This document shows positions 45,701-57,700 of a DNA stretch of 64,000 nt, piece by piece; position 1 is the first letter of the stretch, and every line of letters starts with the position of its first letter. Source of the stretch: Physella acuta (taxonomy: Eukaryota; Mollusca; Gastropoda; Physidae). The notes beneath the pieces are model-generated. The model was not told where the DNA came from. It saw only the letters and a list, made by a program, of their open reading frames with translations, and made no database searches. Both the position numbers and the translations under genes were made by a program. Where the stretch lies: assembly GCF_028476545.1 (NCBI RefSeq), contig NW_026731685.1:1-64000 (forward strand), in the 5' to 3' direction.

Positions 45701-48700
45701 TAGACTTGACAGTGTGGGGCCACATGCACACAGTAGAGTGGGGGATACAGTGGACTCAACCTCTAGCGTTATAGGGGAGAGAGAGGAGGGGGAGGGGCAG
45801 GAGGAGGCAGATAAAAGACAAGTGGCAGCAAGTCTTGCAGAACCTGTCACAAATCACGACCAGAGTGAGCGAACAGATGACCACTCCAGCCAATTAGGAA
45901 ACAGGTATGCAAACAACCACACTTACGAGAAGCTTAGCTTTTTTATGTGCTGATTTCTATCAACTATTCATTACTTTTAGCTTTTGTACATAATACATAT
46001 AATAAATAAGTAAAAGTTAATAAACTCATAAATGTTCAACTATTTGACTAGGAAAATGACTGCATCATTCCGTAAAGCCCTTCTGGACGTTGCATTCCAT
46101 GTTTCCCTAGACAACCGTATCGTTTCTGAGGTGAGAAATCTGTCTGCATGTTGTCTTGTGATTTGAGAAATCTGTCTGCATTTTGTCTTGGGATTTGGAA
46201 AATCTGTCTGTATGTTGTCTTGTGATATGAAAAATTTGATCCCTTGAGTTGTTGATTTTGACAGATGTCAAAAATTAACCACTCTGATGTGCATGGAGTT
46301 GTGAAAATGTTGGGAAGATGCCTACCTCACATAGTTCCTAATGTCCTTCTTGCCAAGAGAGAGGTCAGTTGTTGTTCTTGGTGTTAGATACACAATTGTT
46401 GTGTCCACTGTGGATATATGTGTCATCTTGTGTACGGCTATCCTTCAATTGTTATGTCCTCTGTGGTTATATGTGTCATCTTGTGCACAGTTATCCTTCA
46501 GTTGTTGTGTCCACTGTGGTTATATGTGTCATCTTGTGCACAGTTATCCTTCAATTGTTATGTCCACTGTGGTTATATGTGTGATGTTGTGCACAGTTAT
46601 CCTTCAATTGTTATGTCCACTGTGGTTATATGTGTGATGTTGTGCACAGTTATCCTTCAGTTGTTGTGTCCTCTGTGGTTATATGTGTCATGTTGTGTAC
46701 GGCTATCCTTCAATTGTTGTGTCCTCTGTGGTTATATGTGTCATGTTGTGTACGGCTATCCTTCAATTGTTGTGTCCTCTGTGGTTATATGTGTCATGTT
46801 GTGTACGGCTATCCTTCAATTGTTGTGTCCTCTGTGGTTATATGTGTCATGTTGTGTACGGCTATCCTTCAATTGTTATGTCCACTGTGGTTATATGTGT
46901 CATCTTGTGCACAGTTACCCTTCAATTATTGTGTCCTCTGTGGTTATATGTGTCATCTTGTGCACAGTTATCCTTCAATTGTTATGTCCTCTGTAGTTAT
47001 ATGTGTCATGTTGTGCACAGTTATCCTTCAATTGTTGTGTCCTCTGTGGTTATATGTCATCTTGTGTACGTCTGTCCTTCAATTGTTATGTCCACTGTGG
47101 TTATATGTGTCGTCTTGTGTACAGTTATCCTTCAGTTGTTGTGTCCTCTGTGGTTATATCATTATATGTGTCATCTTGTGCACGGCTATCCTTCAAATGT
47201 TAGGTCCACTTTGGCTATATGTGTCATGTTTATTGGTTTAGGAGCTGATACCGGTCATCTTGTGCACGGCTATCCTTCACCCTCAACCAAAGCAGAGAGA
47301 TCAGTTGCTGAATATCTTGTTTAACCTGATCAAGAAGCCTGATGATGAACAAAGGTAACCTTTTTCCTAGCATTTCTGCTTGCTCGCCAAAATGTTTCTT
47401 GTCAATATTTGTTATATTATTTCATTTATTTTTGTTTGGACAAAAGAAAAATAACATCAGTAGAAAGTATAAACAACATCAGTAGAAAGTATAAACAACA
47501 TCAGTAGAAAGTATAAACAACATCAGTAGGAAGTATAAACATCAGTAGGAAGTATAAACAACATCAGTAGGAAGTATAAACAACATCAGTAGGAAGTATA
47601 AACAACATCAGTAGGAAGTATAAACAACATCAGTAGGAAGTATAAACAACATCAGTAGAAAGTATAAACAACATCAGTAGAAAGTATAAACAACATCAGT
47701 AGGAAGTATAAACAACATCAGTAGGAAGTATAAACAACATCAGTAGGAAGTATAAACAACATCAGTAGAAAGTATAAACATCAGTAGAAAGTATAAACAA
47801 CATCAGTAGAAAGTATAAACAACATCAGTAGAAAGTATAAACAACATCAGTAGGAAGTATAAACATCAGTAGAAAGTATAAACTTCAGTAGGAAGTATAA
47901 ACAACATCAGTAGAAAGTATAAACAACATCAGTAGAAAGAATAAACATCAGTAGGAAGTATAAACAACATCAGTAGGAAGTATAAATATCAGTAGAAAGT
48001 ATAAACATGAGTAGAAAGTATAAACAACATTAGTAGGAAGTATAAACAACTTCAGTAGGAAGTATAAACATCAGTAGGAAGTATAATCTATATATATAAT
48101 TCTCCTCTGCGAGCCATTAGAAAACAAGCTGCAAGCGCCTCCTTACAGTCCCCTCTCTTTCTCTCTATCACTATCACTACCACCATACCCCACCCCCACA
48201 TGGTCTGCTGAGCTGTGGTCACGTTAATGTTTACAAACCGTACAGCCAGGTTTAGTGACGGCTATTAGGGGCAGATAATTTAGTTTGAACCGACTTTAAA
48301 CTTACAGGAGGTAACTAAGAGGAGGCTGCTTTCACGGGGGGGGGGGGGGGGGTGTAGGGTCGGGGTTAGGGGAAAGGAGGGGGGTTAGTGTTTTAAAGCA
48401 AATATTTTCAGTGGCAGCATTGGTACTGTCGAATTCACAAATTATGAATTACTGAAAAGTAGAAAATAAATCAACTAAATAGCGGCGTATGATACGCCGC
48501 GGGTCGGCTCGTAGAAAGTATAAACCACATCAGTAAGCAGTATAATAGAAAGCATAAACAACATGAGTAGGAAAAATAAACAACATCAGTAGAAAGCCAT
48601 TTCAAACTTGAGATGTGTTGACTTTGTATTTCCTTACCATCCCAGGCAAATGATCCTGACAGGCTGTGTTGTTTTTGCTGAGCATGCTGGGGCAGATAGA

Positions 48701-51700
48701 CTGGTGGAGGAACTTCTACCTCAATGTTGGGAGCAGGTAATGGGAGCAGCACACACCCCTCCCCTCCTGACAAATACCTACTGCCCAAAATTTACCTTAA
48801 TCCTAACACTAAGGTGAATTAGGATTAAGTATTTGATAGTGTTAGGATTAGAGGTATGTTTTAGAATGTCTCACTAAAGCATGAAACTGATAGATTTCAT
48901 CCTCTGCCTATTTCAGGCATTCTATGTGGGGTTTCATAGAACAGGTTAAGTAGCTAATCTTTTAGGAGAGGGAGGGTAGTTACTATGAGGTGAAACTGAT
49001 CTGGGGGAGGGGGTGATAATGGATGTAATTGGGGTGGGGGTTTGACTCCAGCTAATACATGTATCTTATTTTAGTAACTGATAATGTTCTTTAAGTAGTT
49101 AGTGAGACTTCAGGATTGATTACATTCTACCTTGCGTATTCTTTCAGATAGGTCACAAGTTTGTTGAAAGGCGTCTTTTGGTGGCAGAAGCTTGTGGTGC
49201 TCTAGCGTCTTACCTACCAGTAAGTAATCTCACCTACCTGTAAGTAATCTCACCTACCTGTAAGTAATCTCACCTGCCTGATGTAATCTCACCTACCTGT
49301 AAGTAATCTCACCTACCAGATGTAATCTCACCTACCTGATGTAATATCACCTGCTTGTAAGTAGTCTCAGCTACCTGTAAGTAATCTCACCTGCCTGATG
49401 TAATCTCACCTACCTGTAAGTAATCTCACCTACCTGATGTAATCTCACCTACCTGTAAGTAATCTCACCTACCTGTAAGTAATCTCAACTGCTTGTAAGT
49501 AATCTCACCTGTCTGATGTAATCTCACCTACCTGTAAGTAATCTCACCTACCTGTAAGTAATCTCACCTACCTGTAAGTAATCTCAACTGCTTGTAAGTA
49601 ATCTCACCTGTCTGATGTAATCTCACCTACCAGTAAGTAATCTCACCTGCCTGATGTAATCTCTCCTACCTGTAAGAAATCTCTCCTACCAGTAAGTAAT
49701 CTCACCTACCTGTAAATAATCTCACCTACCTGTAAGTAATCTCACCTGCTTGTAAATAATCTCACCTACCTGTAAGTAATCTCACCTGCTTGTAAATAAT
49801 CTCTCCTACCCGTAAGTAATCTCACCTACCTGTAAGTAATCTCACCTACTTTTAAGTAATCCTAATGGTTCCTGATTGTCGTGTAGTTCCTGTGTGTCAT
49901 GTAGCTCCTGTATGTCATGTAGTTCCTGCATGTCATGTAGTTCCTGTATGTCATGTAGTTCCTGTATGTCATGTAGTTCCTGCATGTCATGTAGTTCCTG
50001 TATGTCATGTAGTTCCTGTATGTCATGTAGTTCCTGTATGTCATGTAGTTCCTGCATGTCATGTAGCTCCTGTATGTCATGTAGTTCCTGTATGTCATGT
50101 AGTTCCTGCATGTCATGTAGTTCCTGTATGTCATGTAGTTCCTGTATGTCATGTAGTTCCTGTATGTCATGTAGTTCCTGCATGTCATGTAGTTCCTGTA
50201 TGTCATGTAGTTCCTGCATGTCATGTAGCTCCTGTATGTCATGTAGCTCCTGTATGTCATGTAGTTCCTGTATGTCATGTAGTTCCTGCATGTCATGTAG
50301 TGACTGCAACTGTCTGTATCGACAGGCTGAGATCCGCAGCTCCCTGGTCCTGTCAATGCTGCAGCAGATGATGATGGACGACAGAGATGAGGAGGTCAGA
50401 GAGGCTGTGGTCAAAAGCCTTGGGCTTCTCATGGGCTTTATTTGTGATGCTGACAAATACATGCAGGTTTGTACACAGTTTTGTACAGGTACATAGTTTT
50501 ATGTAGGCTTGTACAAGCACATACAGACTTGTACAAGTGTGTACAGATGTTATTGACAGTGTGATTTGAATCTGACAGGTTTTTTTGACAGTGTGGTTTG
50601 TATCTGACAGGGCTATGAGCTGCTAATGACGGCACTGAAAGACTCAAAAGAGAAGGTCCACAGGGCAGCGTTACATGTCTTCTTGCCAGCCTTGGGCATG
50701 TGGTCCAGGGAGCTGGGGCGTCTAGAGCATCACCTCATCCACAACCTGCTCAAACACCTGGAGGACACAGTTAAGGCAACTCCATACTAGCCCACTGGGC
50801 ACCTTTGTATACCTCACAGCTTTATCACAATGTTCAGGAACCTCCAGTGGATAGGGTGGATATTGGCACAATTTTATTATGTTCCTAAACAACCTAACTA
50901 CACTCTTATATGTCAAGTACTTAGCTTATTTACTTAATTTTATTCGAGCTCCAGTGTAAAGGCTGTTTCATTAATTTGATAAGCATCAGTCTATAGGATA
51001 TTTACACAAGAAAATTAATTCAGATGATCTTAATTACAAATTTAAAACCAAGATAGTTACAAAATCTCTGAAATATATATATGTAATATTTTGTGCTGGG
51101 GAGTCCTTGTTAGCTCTTATCTGAACCATTTGTTTGGACAAACACTGGATGTGCCTGAACAATTTATCCTTTGCAAGTTATTTGGTGGATGGTGTATGCC
51201 CATACAAGCTGCTCTCAAACCTGACCAGTTTGTAAGACTCAGGGGACTCAAGTAACATCTAAATATAGCAGCTCAGGGGACTTAAGTAACAAAGTAAGAT
51301 CTAAATATAGCAGCTCAGGGACTTAAGTAACAAAGTAACATATAAATATAGCAGCCAGGGGACTTAAGTAACAAAGTAACAAAGTGACATCTTAATATAG
51401 CAACATAGGGGACTTAAGTAACAAAGTGACATCTTAATATAGCAGCTCAGGGGATTTAAGTAACAAAGTAAGATCTAAATATAGCAGCTCAGGGGACTTA
51501 AGTAACAAAGTAAGATCTAAATATAGCACCTCAGGAACTTAAGTAACAAAGTGACATCTTAATTTAGCAGCACAGGGGACTCATGTAACAAAGTAACATC
51601 TAAAGTGTACATAATAAGTCTAGGCCGTAACCTAGAAAACAAGATTTTTCTGAAATATTTCTTCATCTATTATATCATTAGTAACTATTTTTCATTATGT

Positions 51701-54700
51701 AATTAAATTTAAAAAATCTCATGAGACCATTACAAACTGGTAAAGGGATTGACATATTTAATCAGTTATTGTACAGGTAAATTATACTTTTTTTTTTAAT
51801 CAGAGATTTTCTGTTTGTTTCTGAAAATGATATTTGATGAAGAAAATTTAATTTGTTTTAGCAGGCTTTATGCTTTAAGTTATCTCATTGTGCAAAATAT
51901 ATTCAATAACATCTTCCTAATGCAGTTGAATGATAAGATGAACTTGTGCCTAATTCAGCTGACTACTTTAGTATCTCACAAGTTAGTGGGTGTATCACAA
52001 GAAGTGAATGATAAGATGAACTTGTGCCTAATTCAGCTGACTACTTTAGTATCTCACAAGTTAGTGGGTGTATCACAAGAAGTGAATGATAAGATGAACT
52101 TGTGCCTAATTCAGCTGACTACTTTAGTATCTCACAAGTTAGTGGGTGTATCACAAGAAGTGAATGATAAGATGAACTTGTGCCTAATTCAGCTGACTAC
52201 TTTAGTATCTCACAAGTTAGTGGGTGTATCACAAGAAGTGAATGATAAGATGAACTTGTGCCTAATTCAGCTGACTACTTTAGTATCTCACAAGTTAGTG
52301 GGTGTATCACAAGAAGTGAATGATAAGATGAACTTGTGCCTAATTCAGCTGACTACTTTAGTATCTCACAAGTTAGTGGGTGTATCACAAGAAGTGAATG
52401 ATAAGATGAACTTGTGCCTAATTCAGCTGACTACTTTAGTATCTCACAAGTTAGTGGGTGTATCACAAGAAGTGAATGATAAGATGAACTTGTGCCTAAT
52501 TCAGCTGACTACTTTAGTATCTCACAAGTTAGTGGGTGTATCACAAGAAGTGAATGATAAGATGAACTTGTGCCTAATTCAGCTGACTACTTTAGTATCT
52601 CACAAGTTAGTGGGTGTATCACAAGAAGTGAATGATAAGATGAACTTGTGCCTAATTCAGCTGACTACTTTAGTATCTCACAAGTTAGTGGGTGTATCAC
52701 AAGAAGTGAATGATAAGATGAACTTGTGCCTAATTCAGCTGACTACTTTAGTATCTCACAAGTTAGTGGGTGTATCACAAGAAGTGAATGATAAGATGAA
52801 CTTGTGCCTAATTCAGCTGACTACTTTAGTATCTCACAAGTTAGTGGGTGTATCACAAGAAGTGAATGATAAGATGAACTTGTGCCTAATTCAGCTGACT
52901 ACTTTAGTATCTCACAAGTTTGTGGGTGTATCACAATAAGTGCCACCATTTCTGGAAGCTGTACATTTTTTTTACAATCATTCATGTATGCAGAAGCTTT
53001 CTGTGTTTTCACATTATGTTAATTACGAACCAGATTTGTTTAACAGCTTTGCTTCAATAATTCCCACTGCCTTAATGCCTTTCCGCCCTCTTCCTCCCTC
53101 CCCACCCTCTTAAACACTTTTTTCAAGTGGGAAATATTTTTCCTTTGTTTAGAAGTGTCTCTTTCAGTGAACTCTACTTGACCTTCTATATGTAGCAATG
53201 TCTCTACCTGCTTTTTTTTATAGTTCCCTAACAGCACCTGATAATGTGCTTTGCTGTTTACCATTAGCTTGAAATTTCTTATTATGTTTGATTGAAGGAA
53301 AAACCTTGTAGCTTTTAATATATCAATTATTCATTAGCAGTGTCCACAACTTGAGATAATTTTTTTATGATACTACTTCCACTAAATGTATTAGACTAGT
53401 CTTACAAGTTCCAACTCCAACTAAATGTATTAGACTAGTCTTATAAGTTCAAACTTCAACTAAATGTATTAAACTAGTCTTACAAGTTCCAGTAAAAAAA
53501 GTTTTTATGTCTGAATTATCCATTATTGACAAGTTGAAACATTTTCCTTTAAAATAGTTGCACTATAAGTTATTTGAATTGTTGGTGCCAGTCTTCCAGT
53601 ATATTGAGACCAGGTTTGTTGATGTGTCTAAAATAGTTGTACTATAAGTTATTTTATAGTGAGACCAGGTTTGTTGTGTCTAGGGAGCTGTGGCAGCACA
53701 GAAGGTCAATAGTTCAACCTCGCTGCCTCTCAATGAGAGTAAGTTTCTCTTGCTGCTCAACACACTGGAGGAGTTGATTCCCTTGTTGTACCTGACTGTG
53801 GTTGAGACCTGCCCCACCTCTAAAAACTACACGGATGAGGTTCATGTGGAATGTAAGTTTTTATTCACATCTTTTCTTTTGTATGTGGTCTGATTGGTTA
53901 TCTTATTTTTGAAACTGCAATGGAAAATGTTCAAGCAAATCACAGTTTAATTTGAATAAATAGTAAATACATTTGGAGTACAAAGACTGTCGCTTAAGGT
54001 TTTAAACTTCATTATTGTTTAAGACGACTTAAACAATTATAAATTGCATTTGATACCAATTTTTGATAATAAAAAATAAATGATAAGCCTAGAAACTTAT
54101 TTTTAGAAAAAACCCTTTTGTTTTGAAATGGCTGTGACTGATACGGTGGGTTAGTTTTTAAGTTGTGTTGTTGTGATGTGATAGATCATTCATCACAAAT
54201 GTGATGTCTGCTAGAGTTCTTCTCATTCAAATTTACATCTGGCTTAATGTTGACTATTGTTATGATCAAGTTATTAGTTTTATTACATTTCTTTTCTGAG
54301 TCAGATATATGTTTTAGAATTAAAATTACTTGATTAGGGCAGGGTATTTAATATTTTCTCTCTCTGTAAGTTTTGAGAATGTCAATAAATGATTTGTATG
54401 CGATGAAACCTTAGTTCTTAAATTATCTTCTGCTACCTTGTTGTACTCAGCAAAGTGAACAAATATACCACACATGGAAAGTGCATTGCAACTCAAATCA
54501 TTCATTGTTATAATCTAATCAGTATTGTAGATTTTGCTTGATAAAACTAATTACAATATATAGTTTTGAAATGATCACTCAACTTTGTAAAAAATAAAAA
54601 GGTGGTTTGGTCTTTTCTGGCAGCCATCATTACCAAGGCAACAGCTTTTAGTAGTTCAAGTGACCACCTAACAAAGACTTAACGAAGCATTTTGAACAAA

Positions 54701-57700
54701 AAAAAACAAATGTTATTTTACATGAACCAATGTTCTTTAATCAGATGAGCTATACTAAAAGTAATATCAAATCTCCTTTTTGAATCAGCTTCCAAATTTG
54801 TCTGGGTGCAAATTTCAATGAAGACCTAAGGTTGAAACAATTATTATCTTGAAGTGTAAAACACTTATTTGACCCTGTATTTTGTGTTTTTTCTTACTCT
54901 GGGATAAGGGCTGGTTCTCCACTAATTGACCTGAGAAAATGATATTTTGACCTTTGGTTCTATAGTGACTAGGTTCCCTGGGTCCAGCTGTCCACTAAGT
55001 GACCTGAGAAAATGATATTTTGACCTTTGGTTCTATAGTGACTAGGTTCCCTGGGTCCAGCTGTCCACTAATTGACCTGAGAAAATGATATTTTGACCTT
55101 TGGTTCTATAGTGACTAGGTTCCCTGGGTCCAGCTGTCCACTAAGTGACCTGAGAAAATGATATTTTGACCTTTGGTTCTATAGTGACTAGGTTCCCTGG
55201 GTCCAGCTGTCCACTAAGTGACCTTATAGTGATGTCTGGCGGAGAGAGGGCTCTGGTCCAGTTGGTGACTAAGTTTGAAGGCCACATTGGTCAGGAGTGG
55301 TTTGAACCTTGGGAGGAAATGAATTGGATTGTAAATAACATGTAAGTCCAGCTGCCCTGTGTCTCAGTCTTGTATGTCAGTCTTGATTGGGTGTGACTTT
55401 TGAATGTCATGTTTGTGTCCACTAGACTGCTGACCATTAAATGTCATGTTTGTGTCCACTAGACTGCTGACCATTAAATGTCATGTTTGTGTCCACTTGA
55501 CTGCTGACCATTAAATGTCATGTTTGTGTCCACTAGACTGCTGGCCATTAAATGTCATGTTTGTGTCCACTAGACTGCTGACCATTAAATGTCATGTTTG
55601 TGTCCACTAGGCTACCCCGGCTACTTGAGGTTGTGATGAGTATAGGACTAGCCATGCAGAAAGTGGTACATGCCCTTTGCCAATTCACCTTTCGATTATG
55701 TCGAACGTTTGGTCGCACCTTTACAGAGAAAAAGGTAAGTGTAGCTTGGACAGGTGCTGTGAGGTCAGGACATTTGTCCCTGGCAGTTACCTCCTGTCAA
55801 TTTTACCCAGTGAGTCACCTCCCTCTAGGGGATGTCTGGTATACATGGTGACTTCTCTGATTACAAAACTAATCAGATTTCATCCTGAGCCTAGGCATTC
55901 TAGAGAATACCAAGATGCTTAGACTTAATGATAGAGTCCAGAATATTTCCCTCGCCTAACTTTCAGCCCTCTGTATCAGAATATGGTTAGGGCCTTATGT
56001 CCTGCTCCCATGTAAACAAAGTCATCAATGATTTGTCTTTTCTTCTTTCCTCTGCTTGAATATGTCAATCTCAAACATACATGTGTTAATGGTACTAGTC
56101 ATCTTATCAATGGCTCAGCAGATAGTACATGTGGGAAGTAAAAGTAAGGCAACAAAACTATCCTGTCTTAAGCAGATAGTTCGTGTGGGAAGTAAAAGAC
56201 AACAAAACTATCCTGTCTTAAACAGATAGTTCATGTGGGAAGTAAAAGACAACAAAACTATCCTGTCTTAAACAGATAGTACATGTGGGAAGTAAAAGGC
56301 AACAAAACTATCCTGTCTTAAGCAGATAGTTCATGTGGGAAGTAAAAGACAACAAAACTATCCTGTCTTAAACAGATAGTACATGTGGGAAGTAAAAGGC
56401 AACAAAACTATCCTGTCTTAAGCAGATAGTTCATGTGGGAAGTAAAAGACAACAAAACTATCCTGTCTTAAACAGATAGTACATGTGGGAAGTAAAAGGC
56501 AACAAAACTATCCTGTCTTAAGCAGATAGTACATGTGGGAAGTAAAAGACAACAAAACTATCCTGTCTTAAACAGATAGTACATGTGGGAAGTAAAAGGC
56601 AACAAAACTATCCTGTCTTAAGCAGATAGTTCATGTGGGAAGTAAAAGACAACAAAACTATCCTGTCTTAAGCAGATAGTTCATGTGGGAAGTAAAAGAC
56701 AACAAAACTATCCTGTCTTAAACAGATAGTACATGTGGGAAGTAAAAGACAACAAAACTATCCTGTCTTAAACAGATAGTACATGTGGGAAGTAAAAGAC
56801 AACAAAACTATCCTGTCTTAAACAGATAGTACATGTGGGAAGTAAAAGACAACAAAACTATCCTGTCTTAAACAGATAGTTCATGTGGGAAGTAAAAGAC
56901 AACAAAACTATCCTGTCTTAAACAGATAGTACATGTGGGAAGTAAAAGACAACAAAACTATCCTGTCTTAAACAGATAGTACATGTGGGAAGTAAAAGAC
57001 AACAAAACTATCCTGTCTTAAACAGATAGTACATGTGGGAAGTAAAAGACAACAAAACTATCCTGTCTTAAACAGATAGTTCATGTGGGAAGTAAAAGAC
57101 AACAAAACTATCCTGTCTTAAGCAGATAGTTCATGTGGGAAGTAAAAGACAACAAAACTATCCTGTCTTAAGCAGATAGTTCATGTGGGAAGTAAAAGAC
57201 AACAAAACTATCCTGTCTTAAGCAGATAGTTCATGTGGGAAGTAAAAGACAACAAAACTATCCTGTCTTAAGCAGATAGTTCATGTGGGAAGTAAAAGAC
57301 AACAAAACTATCCTGTCTTAAGCAGATAGTTCATGTGGGAAGTAAAAGACAACAAAACTATCCTGTCTTAAGCAGATAGTTCATGTGGGAAGTAAAAGAC
57401 AACAAAACTATCCTGTCTTAAGCAGATAGTTCATGTGGGAAGTAAAAGACAACAAAACTATCCTGTCTTAAGTAGTTCATGTGGGAAGTAAAAGACAACA
57501 AAACTATCCTGTCTTAAGTACAGCTCAACTATCACTGTCTAATAAATAAAATGTTGCCATCATTTGTTTATCAGGTGAAATTAAAGTTTGAAGAACTGGT
57601 CACAGTTACAGAGGATGAATTAGGTAAAGACATTTTCTGTATGCTGTAAGTAGTAGAATAGTTTGTTACAGAGGATGAATTAGGTAAAGACATTTTCTGT

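Noticed and set aside
45590-45850. 86-codon minus-strand frame
   Set aside because: It is antisense to RELCH exon 7, whose forward frame is continuous and in phase with its neighbours.
49212-50305. CRISPR-like appearance of regular short repeats
   Set aside because: There are no unique spacers, the units are contiguous, and the context is a eukaryotic intron.
51815-52939. 374-codon frame as a confirmed RELCH exon
   Set aside because: Vertebrate RELCH has no matching insert, and exons 14 and 15 join in phase without it. Kept only as a finding.
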